Shown: in pieces, positions 14,368 through 21,912 of the stretch
Numbering within the stretch: the first letter of the stretch is position 1
Layout: each line of letters begins with the position of its first letter
Assembly (NCBI GenBank): GCA_031549925.1
Contig: JAVBPA010000092.1
Location: forward strand, 1-26,658
DNA: 26,658 nucleotides
Reading direction: 5' to 3'
Source: JAVBPA01 sp031549925
GTDB lineage: Bacteria > Bacillota > Clostridia > Oscillospirales > CAG-272
Notes under the pieces: model-generated
What the model saw: the letters and a program-made list of their open reading frames with translations, nothing else
What the model was told of the DNA's origin: nothing
The model's database searches: none
Position numbers and translations under genes: made by a program

Positions 14368-14389
14368 ATATTTATATCATTCCGAACGT

Positions 14390-17300
14390 TTAAAACAAAG
14401 CCGAAAACCGGGGAGAATACATGAACAAATGTTTTTTTGGGAGTATTATTTCTGACGTAAAAGTATTTTGGAAATTTATATTTTCCTTCGCTATTGAAAT
14501 ATGTATAAGCGATTGATTTACATTAAAACGTTCCGGAGGAACAACGAGCCATTCGCTTTCCGCGGATTTATATCCTTCAAGTTCATATGTCACTTTCCAA
14601 ATCCCATCAGGGACAAACCATCCGTATGTACCATTTTCATCCGTTATCTGAGGATTTTTTTGACCATAGCTTTCAGCATCCCACAAAACAAGATTTCCAT
14701 ATTCATCTTGATACCAAAGTTTCACCATTACACCGGAAAGCCTGTTATTTTCGGTTGATTCAAAGACAAATCCCGACGGACATCTTGTCGGATCAGTAGG
14801 ATTTTCCGGAGTTGAACCATCCGGCTCAGGCTTATCGGGGTCTTCTTCTTCTTCTTTTCGGCAGTTTTGCAATCTGCCAAATGTTTTTGTGGATTCCAGA
14901 TATTGGTTTCGAGCCAAATCCAAATTTTCATCCATAATTTTTACAAATTGTTTATCAATTAATTTGTTTATAGAATCATTTATTAATCCGAAAATAAATC
15001 CGACAGCCGCAGCACTTGAAGCAGCTCCGACGTAAACTCCTATAGAAGAACCCAAACCCATAGTCGGACCTCCCATTATAAGTCCGCCGAGTATTCCTCC
15101 TGTGATAGCGGCGGCTGCTATGACGGGAGCTGAAATTCCTCCTATGATAGCTCCTGTGCCATAAAAAGTTAATTGTTCCATCCAAGCTGTAGCTTCAATT
15201 CCGCGTAAATATTCCATAGCTGTTTCCAATTGATTAAGCATGTTGTTAGCTATGGCGGGGCAATCGGATTCAGGATCTAAAGTTGGCAGCAAATTTATTA
15301 TATTTCTCTTAGTTATTTCTATTTGTGTTTGTAATTCAATTATTTTTTCGCGTTGTTTCTCCACCGCAAGATACATTTCATATATTTGTTTAACTTTATC
15401 AAATTGTCCTGTAAATTTATCTACGATGGTATTTACATTTTCATTAATAAAAGGAAGAAGAATATTTGAAGTGGTTTCAGCTATACTTTTAATAGTTATT
15501 TCTGTTACAGTAGATGAATAACTATCAGCAGTATTCGAATATATGGTGTTATCTTGATTTGGTATAAAGACAGTTTGTGAGAAATTATACTGCGGAACAA
15601 ATGCGGACATTTTACTAATGTTTTGATTAAATTTCAATATCGAAAAACAGACTTCACCTGTTTTTTCGTCTATATAAGAATATGTAAGACAGTATCCGCC
15701 ATCTTCTGTTTTTACATTAATATAACCCTCTTTTATATAATCTTCAGGAGTTTTTTCGGTTTTGTATTGTATTAGAGAAAGTTCTGCCGGTACAATTGTA
15801 GAACCGTCGCCTAGCATATCGGTGGATAATTTATAAGTTTCTTTTCCCGTTTTTTCATCAATCACAGATTCTGTTATAGTTGTAAAAGCATCTTTGGGAA
15901 GAATTAAATCAACGGGATTCAAATTATTCAAATCTAATTTTGGGGTTTCAAAATTTTTTATTTCTTCAAACAATCCAGCCGAATCGAAGTTTTTATATGT
16001 ATAATCAATTCTGAAATCCCCGAAATTTTCTTCGTCTGAAAATTTTCCTTTCGCAATCCATGAGTCAGAATTTTTATCGTAAAACCCTTCAATTGAGGAA
16101 ATTACCCCGCGTGTGCTTGTTACCCACATACGTTCGATATACTCGTTGTTAGTCAGTTTAACCGTAAATTTAAGAGTATCTTCGGCACAACCATACTCAA
16201 AATGAAATCTTGATTTACCCCAGTCTTTGCCTGCAACTTTTAATCTGACAGTGTCTCCCTTTATTTGGTATTCCATTATGAAGTCATTCACTTCAGGAGC
16301 AAAAGATATATAATTTACAGAAATCGTGTTGCTGGAAAATTCATTCTGTTCACCTTTATTTATTACAGCTTTCAGGTTATGTGTCATATCTGTTTTTTTG
16401 ACAAGCTGAGCCTCGGCAAACCAAAAACCGTCATCATCTCTGCTCTTTACAGCTATAACAAATTTATTGCCGTCGTAAATTGAAATTTCTTTGCCCGGAA
16501 CCGAATATCCGTAAAGCGAAACGCTGCTTTTTGAAGTTGCCGATGGTCCGTTGATAGAAATATTTAATATATCGACTGCTACAGAACCTATATAAACCTT
16601 TTGAAGTTCACCGTTATATTCAAAACTCAGCACTGCGTTTGAAACGAGTTGACCGGAATCGCCGCTTACAATGAAGTTTAAATCCGCTCTTTTCCCGTCA
16701 ACAGGAACAACCGCGGTCAATATCCCGTTATCAAAATTGGCATCAATTGTTTTACCGTCAACTAATAACTTGTTATTTTCGGGAATACAGTTTTCGGAAA
16801 GACTCAGCATTACTTCTACATTACTTATTTTGTTTTTATATTCGTTTGAAAAATCATACAAAAGCGTAAAAGTAGATTTAGACCCTCCGCTAACGAACGT
16901 TTCCGAAGTATAGAGACCGGTGGATTCATTTTTCAAATATTTGTAATCAAAAACCGGAGCATCGGTTACTTTCAGATTTTGGTACTGCGTTAATTTTCCT
17001 GATTTATTTATAAAAGAATCAAGCACATAATCTCTATTCCTTTTGAAGCCGTAATTACTGAAATCGGCAAAATCAATGAATCGGTAAACGCCTTTCGGAT
17101 CTCTGATAAATACAATTTTGTATTCACCGTCAGGCAGCGGTCCGCTGTAGAAATGTTTTCCGTCGTCTGAGGATAATTGTGCTGTAAGTTTCCCTTCCGA
17201 ATTGTAAATATACCCTTTTGCATCGGAAAAGTCTTGCGCCCAGCCATCATATTCACCGTAACGGTAACATACTACAATTATATCTTTGTCTGTCCCCGCC

Positions 17301-19351
17301 GTAAATTTAACCGAACCTGGTGCATAACCGTTAAAATTTCCCCAAGTTCCCCATTCTTCTGAAAAATGATGAGCATCTATACGTATAATGTGGCCGTTAC
17401 TTCCGGGCGGTAAAATAATTTTATCTCCATCTATTTTTAAATAAGACAAAGGAGCTTTTATTGTTTCATCATACAATTCAAACCTAAATTTTGATAAGTC
17501 CTCTTTGTTGAAATCGTTTGAAACAGGTTTATAATTCGCAGGAAAAGCTCCTGCGGTAAAAGCGGAAAGTGTTACCGAAACAGGATTGAACTTTGAAATT
17601 TTAAAATCCGCTCCGTATTCGGCACCTGATACTTTTACATAATAAATACCGTTTTCAGGAACATAATAAAATCCCTCTTTGTCTGTATCCGCACTCGGAA
17701 GCGCTAAACCAACAAATCCTGCCGGAGATTTTAAACTGATTACACCCCACATATTATATACGCGGAAATCAATTTTTATATAATCTCCCGCTTTTAATTC
17801 CATTTTGAACCAGACATCGGATGTATTTTTTAAATATACAGATTTTTCCAACGATAACGGCAGCGCATTTTTATCGTTTACAGCTAATCCGAGATCTTTT
17901 GTATCATATTTCCTGGAGGCGGAAGATTTATTATCTTTATTTAATAAAGTTTCGCTTTCTGAAAACATGGAAAGAAGCTTTTCATGATCTTTTTTATTAA
18001 AATATTTAGGAATATCGCTAAGCATCGGGTCTCCTGGATGAATCCAACCCTGATAATGATCAAATTTAACTTTTGATATATCTGCGTTTTCAATATTCAA
18101 ACTGTCAACAAAACCGAACAATTCCATTTTATCTATATTAATATTTTTTATATCAATAGAATTAACTCCATCGGCTTTGAAATACCCGATTTTAGGATTT
18201 TGAGTAGAATTATTGCTATTTTTACAAAGGCTTATACTTTCTGAATTTTTTACATAAAGATTATCGACCGCATAAATTACCGGAATGGCAAGTTCATGGG
18301 ATTCATTGTATAATGAAAAGGAACATTTCTCATTTATATATGCGTTTTTGACATAACCGCCGTTATCAGCTCTTCCGGAATAAATAATAAGATTATCAAT
18401 TGTCCCTTGGTTGTCTATACTTCCGTTTTCATTGTTTAAAACCACTGTTCCGGCAGACGCGTAACACCTGCCTTTTTCGTTATCGGTATAACCTAAAAAT
18501 ATACCTCCGTTTGATTCGCAGTAAATAAAATCAACAGAACCTTCTCCGTCTATCCAAAAATGTGCGTTATTGTAAATAAAAACATTATCCATGTGTCCGT
18601 AATTCATGCACAAACCGCCTGCATACTGATAACAATTTTCGATATGCCCTCCTGCCCATGTATTCGCTCTTGAATAATAATATATTTCCTTGACATATGA
18701 TTCATTACCCGGTCTTATTTCACCGGTATATTCTTCTTTATAAATCATTTTGTCTATAGTACCGTTAAGCCAACCCGATCCGAATTTACTTTCCAAAACA
18801 ACTTCTTTAATATAAGAACGGTCGGTAGCTTCAAAAGTCTGAGCTCTGATAATTTCTCCGCTTTCATTTGTAACCGAATCCGGTATTTGATCGATTCTTA
18901 CGGTGACAGTTCCGTTTACTTTACCTTCAATAAACAACGATGCTTTATTTTCAAGATAAATATCACAATTAATAACAGCAGTATCGGTTATTGTAAGCTG
19001 ACCGCTCCTTACATAAATTGCTTTGCCGTTTTTGCTGTTAACAATACCCTCGAAAACTGTATCAGATGTAATTATTTTATCTCCGTCAAGTGTGACTGCA
19101 GTTGTATTTTTTTCAGATACAGAATCTGTTTGTGTAAAACCCGATCCGGGTTCAATAATCGTCGGAATTGTTTGGTATTTTACCGAATCTTCATAGTTTA
19201 TATTTTTCTTTTCGTCTAATATAGCTTGAATTTCGTCAAAAACGCTTTTTTCATCATCGGATTTATTCGATTTTATATTAAACATATTACAACTAGCCAA
19301 ATTAAACAACATACTTATTATCAATATACCAGCCAATGTTTTTTTTAACAT
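14390..19351 (-). CDS. Very large multi-domain surface lipoprotein (1653 aa)
   Basis: Residues 1-21 are a lipoprotein signal peptide with lipobox LAS-C21. About 90-430 is rich in short strands with Gly/Asn turns (for example NGTIDKMIYKEE, GGHIENCYQYAGG, NGGIFLGYTDN, NQGTIDNLIIYSG), consistent with a beta-helix. Residues 500-590 look like a PPC-type beta-sandwich (VYLKNTSDVWFKMELKAGDYIKIDF). About 800-1020 contains Ig-like domains. Residues 1306-1352 form a heptad-rich coiled coil, and 1396-1460 is a 65-residue Gly/Ala-rich hydrophobic stretch with many GxxxG steps. An acidic, Pro-rich linker (1499-1523) leads to a carboxypeptidase-regulatory-like domain (about 1525-1618). Function is unknown; adhesion, cargo binding or membrane insertion are possible. 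It is the last of three lipoprotein genes and has a strong terminator. SD is weak (AGAG). Confidence 0.85.
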   Translation of the reverse strand: MLKKTLAGILIISMLFNLASCNMFNIKSNKSDDEKSVFDEIQAILDEKKNINYEDSVKYQTIPTIIEPGSGFTQTDSVSEKNTTAVTLDGDKIITSDTVFEGIVNSKNGKAIYVRSGQLTITDTAVINCDIYLENKASLFIEGKVNGTVTVRIDQIPDSVTNESGEIIRAQTFEATDRSYIKEVVLESKFGSGWLNGTIDKMIYKEEYTGEIRPGNESYVKEIYYYSRANTWAGGHIENCYQYAGGLCMNYGHMDNVFIYNNAHFWIDGEGSVDFIYCESNGGIFLGYTDNEKGRCYASAGTVVLNNENGSIDNQGTIDNLIIYSGRADNGGYVKNAYINEKCSFSLYNESHELAIPVIYAVDNLYVKNSESISLCKNSNNSTQNPKIGYFKADGVNSIDIKNINIDKMELFGFVDSLNIENADISKVKFDHYQGWIHPGDPMLSDIPKYFNKKDHEKLLSMFSESETLLNKDNKSSASRKYDTKDLGLAVNDKNALPLSLEKSVYLKNTSDVWFKMELKAGDYIKIDFRVYNMWGVISLKSPAGFVGLALPSADTDKEGFYYVPENGIYYVKVSGAEYGADFKISKFNPVSVTLSAFTAGAFPANYKPVSNDFNKEDLSKFRFELYDETIKAPLSYLKIDGDKIILPPGSNGHIIRIDAHHFSEEWGTWGNFNGYAPGSVKFTAGTDKDIIVVCYRYGEYDGWAQDFSDAKGYIYNSEGKLTAQLSSDDGKHFYSGPLPDGEYKIVFIRDPKGVYRFIDFADFSNYGFKRNRDYVLDSFINKSGKLTQYQNLKVTDAPVFDYKYLKNESTGLYTSETFVSGGSKSTFTLLYDFSNEYKNKISNVEVMLSLSENCIPENNKLLVDGKTIDANFDNGILTAVVPVDGKRADLNFIVSGDSGQLVSNAVLSFEYNGELQKVYIGSVAVDILNISINGPSATSKSSVSLYGYSVPGKEISIYDGNKFVIAVKSRDDDGFWFAEAQLVKKTDMTHNLKAVINKGEQNEFSSNTISVNYISFAPEVNDFIMEYQIKGDTVRLKVAGKDWGKSRFHFEYGCAEDTLKFTVKLTNNEYIERMWVTSTRGVISSIEGFYDKNSDSWIAKGKFSDEENFGDFRIDYTYKNFDSAGLFEEIKNFETPKLDLNNLNPVDLILPKDAFTTITESVIDEKTGKETYKLSTDMLGDGSTIVPAELSLIQYKTEKTPEDYIKEGYINVKTEDGGYCLTYSYIDEKTGEVCFSILKFNQNISKMSAFVPQYNFSQTVFIPNQDNTIYSNTADSYSSTVTEITIKSIAETTSNILLPFINENVNTIVDKFTGQFDKVKQIYEMYLAVEKQREKIIELQTQIEITKRNIINLLPTLDPESDCPAIANNMLNQLETAMEYLRGIEATAWMEQLTFYGTGAIIGGISAPVIAAAAITGGILGGLIMGGPTMGLGSSIGVYVGAASSAAAVGFIFGLINDSINKLIDKQFVKIMDENLDLARNQYLESTKTFGRLQNCRKEEEEDPDKPEPDGSTPENPTDPTRCPSGFVFESTENNRLSGVMVKLWYQDEYGNLVLWDAESYGQKNPQITDENGTYGWFVPDGIWKVTYELEGYKSAESEWLVVPPERFNVNQSLIHISIAKENINFQNTFTSEIILPKKHLFMYSPRFSALF

Positions 19352-19409
19352 TTTAATAATCTCTATTCAAAAATATTTTATTATTAATTATTTTTTTAGC
19401 TTTTTTACT

Positions 19410-19901
19410 CTATTCACCGCATGAATCGCACATAAGAGTTCCCTCAAGATATATATCGTTTTCTTCAGCAGCAAATTCATCAAATCCGAAACTAATGCAA
19501 TGTATATTTTTATATTTATTAGCTGTCAGATAATTAAAAGCTTCAGCGCTTTTATAACCGTTGTAACAAATCAAATAAATTGCTTTATTATGAATATCGT
19601 TTTTATCAAGATATTCATAAAATATTTCTCCGTCGTCATTATCTTTATACGGCACATTTATTGAATCTGTAATATGAGACAATTCGTAATCCCGATTTTT
19701 CCGCAAATCTATTATAAGAGTGTTAGCGGTTTTATTTTCAATAATTTGTTTCAATTCTATGTAATCGGATATAACCGAATATTCATTGCTATCTTGTTCG
19801 TTTTTATCAGTACATGATATAAAACAGCTATTAACAATAAACAAAACGCTAAAACATAAGGTAATTATGTGTAATTTTTTCAGTTTCAACTTTATTTTCA
19901 C
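19410..19901 (-). CDS. Rhodanese-domain lipoprotein
   Basis: A 163-aa predicted lipoprotein. A basic start and hydrophobic core are followed by two possible lipobox cysteines (Cys26 in IVNSC, Cys30 in CFISC). The rhodanese domain (about 43-150) has LIIDLRKNRDYELSHITDSINVPY (62-85), the standard first half, and the active-site loop ICYNGYKSAEAF with Cys112. Rhodaneses transfer sulfane sulfur through such a cysteine. The C-terminus ends in CDSCGE, a CxxC pair suited to redox or metal binding. The start is GTG with SD AGAGGA 8 nt upstream. It lies between the small lipoprotein (87 bp upstream) and the 1653-aa lipoprotein (58 bp downstream); no terminator is visible between them. Confidence 0.88.
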   Translation of the reverse strand: MKIKLKLKKLHIITLCFSVLFIVNSCFISCTDKNEQDSNEYSVISDYIELKQIIENKTANTLIIDLRKNRDYELSHITDSINVPYKDNDDGEIFYEYLDKNDIHNKAIYLICYNGYKSAEAFNYLTANKYKNIHCISFGFDEFAAEENDIYLEGTLMCDSCGE

Positions 19902-19935
19902 AAAGCTTTTCCTCTTTTTGCTTTATATATTTTTG

Positions 19936-19979
19936 TACGCTGTTCATTTTTTTATTATGTTCAAAATGCTTATTAACAG
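19936..19979. repeat. Dispersed repeat copy A, upstream of the rhodanese gene
   Basis: This 44-bp segment matches 21421-21466 in its two conserved blocks: TACG[C/T]TGTTCATTTTT and GTTCAAAATG[C/T]TTAT. On the minus strand it contains TTGAAC and ATGAAC as direct repeats. It ends 35 bp before the GTG start of the rhodanese gene. Confidence 0.6.
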
Positions 19980-19988
19980 GAGATAAGG

Positions 19989-20633
19989 TTAAAGATACTT
20001 TTTAATATTTTGTGAGGTATAATCATACCAAATCATATATTCTTTTTTGTTTTGATTTTCACAAAAATATGTATATTCATCTTCGGATACAGCTTTATCA
20101 TTCACAAAAAAATACTCAGCTTGATTGTCGTTACTGGACTGGCAATACCCCAAATTAACAATTTTTATGGAATTAGATTCAAATCCAAGTTTTGAATATC
20201 CATTGTCAAAACCACTGTATGACCAACTAAACGAGGCGTCAATTTTTAAATCTTTCATTTCTCTGTAAGTACGATTTAAACCATATACTTTGCCATCATG
20301 ATGCTTTAATATTTCCAAAAAATCAGGAACATCCCCTTTGTTATCAATAGTACAATATTGAAAAATTAGCTCAGGCGTGTTATCTCTGTCCATATCAAGC
20401 AATGTAAATTTTATTATTTTATATTGTTCGCTATCACTTAATAGTTCTTTTAATCTTAATCTTTGTGTGTCAGATCCATGACCATCTGTATTCATAAATT
20501 CTATATTATTTTGCAAAACGTCATTAAAGGCCCTCAAAGCATTTTTAGTTTGTTCGGATTTGTTATCACCGCATGACACGAAAATCAAAAGACAAAAATA
20601 CAATATTGCAAGAAAAGTGATTCCCTTTTTCAT
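19989..20633 (-). CDS. Small lipoprotein of unknown function
   Basis: A 214-aa predicted lipoprotein with signal peptide MKKGITFLAILYFCLLIFVSC and the lipid-modified cysteine at residue 21, followed by a polar mature part. The mature region carries LKFTLLDMDRDNTPELIFQY-like sequence: the DMDRDNTPELI pattern (D-x-D-x-D-x-x-x-E) resembles the calcium-binding repeats seen in many clostridial lipoproteins. No catalytic motif is recognised. I chose the ATG at 20633 because it starts a standard signal peptide; an upstream in-frame ATG at 20654 would add MYGILAI. A TATAAT overlaps that upstream ATG, so if it is the promoter the upstream ATG would not be transcribed. First of three lipoprotein genes. 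Confidence 0.8.
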   Translation of the reverse strand: MKKGITFLAILYFCLLIFVSCGDNKSEQTKNALRAFNDVLQNNIEFMNTDGHGSDTQRLRLKELLSDSEQYKIIKFTLLDMDRDNTPELIFQYCTIDNKGDVPDFLEILKHHDGKVYGLNRTYREMKDLKIDASFSWSYSGFDNGYSKLGFESNSIKIVNLGYCQSSNDNQAEYFFVNDKAVSEDEYTYFCENQNKKEYMIWYDYTSQNIKKYL

Positions 20634-20712
20634 AATCGCCAAAATCCCATACATTATATAATTTTTTTATGCAATCACATAAACAAATAAAGAAGTGATT
20701 GGCTTTAAATCA

Positions 20713-20844
20713 TTAAAACATTGTTTCTTCTGCTAAACTCTCACACATAATTGCTTTCGCTTTTTCAAACGGTAGCGATGTAAGTGTGCGAAATGGAGGG
20801 TGATCTTTTTTATAATAATGGTATAGATATTTTATGTCATTTAT
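20713..20844 (-). pseudogene. Short ORF or gene remnant with ATA as its only start
   Basis: A 43-codon frame begins (A)NDIKYLYHYYKKDHPPF and runs through RTLTSLPFEKAKAI to CESLAEETMF-stop. It is preceded by a strong SD (AGAGGAGT, 20851-20858) 7 nt before an ATA codon at 20842-20844; an in-frame TAG lies upstream, so no ATG/GTG/TTG start is available at this position. The sequence recalls the N-terminus of a family of small bacterial proteins of the type YHYYE-x-GPFxxLSDLPxEEA (from memory, not checked). It is probably the stub of a longer gene that has lost its start and C-terminus, next to the RAYT. A real non-canonical start cannot be excluded. Confidence 0.4.
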
Positions 20845-20879
20845 AGCAAAACTCCTCTAATTTACGACTATACAATAAA

Positions 20880-21386
20880 TTACTTATTGTAACAATCTTC
20901 CTCCCATTTTGTAGGGTTTTCGTTGATATAGCACCATATTTTCCGATATTCCGATTCGTTGCGGATAATACGGTCATGAAATCTAAACTGCCAAATTTTT
21001 CGTCCTAAAACGCCATCATTTATGTTGCATATTTTTGTCGTTATAGATTTATACACACAGATAATATCGCTAATTGTAGGGCAAGGGCTTTGCTCTTGCC
21101 GTTCCACAAAATTTATGATAATTATTGCGTGAATATGATTTGGCATAACAACAAAATTGTCAAATATTATATTCGGGTATCTTTCAAACAATGAACGCCA
21201 TTCTTTTTCAATGACTTCGCCTGTCGGTGTGAAGCGGCAAGAGCAGAGCCCTTGCCTTACATATTTCTCAATTTTTCCGAATAAATGCAATCTTTGTTGT
21301 GTGCATATTGTTATAAAATACGCACCATTTAAAGAGTAATCATAATTTTTAAGCCTGATATTTTTACGTTTCGGCAATTCTGTCAT
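20880..21386 (-). CDS. REP-associated tyrosine transposase (RAYT, IS200-like Y1 family)
   Basis: A 168-aa HUH/Y1 transposase-like protein. It shows the RAYT N-terminus (PKRKNIRLKNYDYSLNGAYFITICTQQR), the metal-binding H-x-H in VVMPNHIHAI (His84, His86), the VYKSITTK segment, WQFRFHDRIIRNESEYRKI, and a helix YINENPTKW whose Tyr153 is the likely catalytic residue. RAYTs are usually single-copy chromosomal genes acting on REP hairpins rather than autonomous insertion sequences; no terminal inverted repeats flank it. Two REP-like hairpins lie inside the gene in frame, encoding RQGLCSCR (about residues 44-51) and RQEQSPCP (about 96-103). SD GGGGAG lies 5 nt before the ATG. Confidence 0.92.
   Translation of the reverse strand: MTELPKRKNIRLKNYDYSLNGAYFITICTQQRLHLFGKIEKYVRQGLCSCRFTPTGEVIEKEWRSLFERYPNIIFDNFVVMPNHIHAIIIINFVERQEQSPCPTISDIICVYKSITTKICNINDGVLGRKIWQFRFHDRIIRNESEYRKIWCYINENPTKWEEDCYNK
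21080..21100. repeat. REP-like hairpin 1 inside the RAYT gene
   Basis: Arms GGCAAGGGC and GCTCTTGCC pair around a TTT loop with one G-T wobble. A near-identical element lies at 21236-21256 in opposite orientation. Similarity extends to a flanking GTA(G/A) on one side and CG(T/C)T(C/T)CAC on the other, 32 bp with four differences. Confidence 0.8.
21236..21256. repeat. REP-like hairpin 2 inside the RAYT gene (inverted copy)
   Basis: Arms GGCAAGAGC and GCCCTTGCC pair around AGA. Its reverse complement differs from the element at 21080-21100 only at the central loop base. The two face each other 135 bp apart, the divergent-pair arrangement typical of REP/BIME elements. Confidence 0.8.
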
Positions 21387-21420
21387 GTGAACTCCCCAAC
21401 TGCATATTATATAAATTTTA

Positions 21421-21466
21421 TACGTTGTTCATTTTTATCTTAATTAAGTTCAAAATGTTTATACAG
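21421..21466. repeat. Dispersed repeat copy B, upstream of the RAYT gene
   Basis: This 46-bp segment is related to 19936-19979 (shared TACG[C/T]TGTTCATTTTT and GTTCAAAATG[C/T]TTAT blocks; the middle differs in length by 4 bp). It ends 35 bp before the RAYT start codon, the same distance as copy A from its gene. A TATAAT-like box lies between the repeat and the gene. Confidence 0.6.
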
Positions 21467-21476
21467 CAAAAATATA

Positions 21477-21866
21477 TTAACATGCGATTTCCCAATAATG
21501 TCCATCCAAATCTTTGAAATAAAAATGATATCCATTCCAGTCAATCGCTTTCTCCGGCGGATATTCAGCAGTTCCACCCAGTTCTAGTACTTTTGTATAA
21601 AACTTATCAACAGCTTCTTTAGAATCTAAGTTGTAAGCCAATGTTATGCCTGTAAAATCCGTTATAACTTCGGGAGGGTTATATACATTCACATCTTCCG
21701 CTAATTTGCTAATTATGCACAATGAAAGCCTGATTCCTTCCATTTCAAAGTCTGCCGTCCATCCGTCCGGTTTGACCTTAAATCCCAAGCCTGTATAAAA
21801 CTTTATGGATTTTTCAATATTTTTTACGCCTAATGTTATTAGCATATTTCTTTTTGAATTATTCAT
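21477..21866 (-). CDS. VOC (glyoxalase/bleomycin-resistance) superfamily protein
   Basis: A 129-aa protein with the two-module beta-alpha-beta-beta-beta pattern: N-terminal MLITLGVKNIEKSIKFYTGLGFKVKP (8-33), DFEMEGIRLSLCII, then ITLAYNLDSKEAVDKFYTKVLELGGTAEYPPEKAIDWNGYHFYFKDLDGHYWEIAC. The last segment is the usual VOC ending (F-x-D-P-D-G-H-x-x-E), with Glu126 a likely metal ligand. Substrate cannot be inferred; relatives include glyoxalases, extradiol dioxygenases and antibiotic-binding proteins. SD AGGGAT lies 7 nt before the ATG. It follows the pnkp stop by 46 bp and might be read from the same transcript. Confidence 0.88.
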   Translation of the reverse strand: MNNSKRNMLITLGVKNIEKSIKFYTGLGFKVKPDGWTADFEMEGIRLSLCIISKLAEDVNVYNPPEVITDFTGITLAYNLDSKEAVDKFYTKVLELGGTAEYPPEKAIDWNGYHFYFKDLDGHYWEIAC

Positions 21867-21912
21867 ACGATCAATCCCTATTTGGAAATGGATAAAATTT
21901 AATTAGTGTATA

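Noticed and set aside
14728..15185. Out-of-frame minus-strand frames inside the large lipoprotein gene
   Set aside because: The main frame is intact throughout and continues through its coiled-coil, glycine-rich and regulatory-like domains.
20880..21386. Autonomous IS200/IS605 insertion sequence
   Set aside because: No TnpB, no terminal hairpins at the element ends; the sequence fits the RAYT type.
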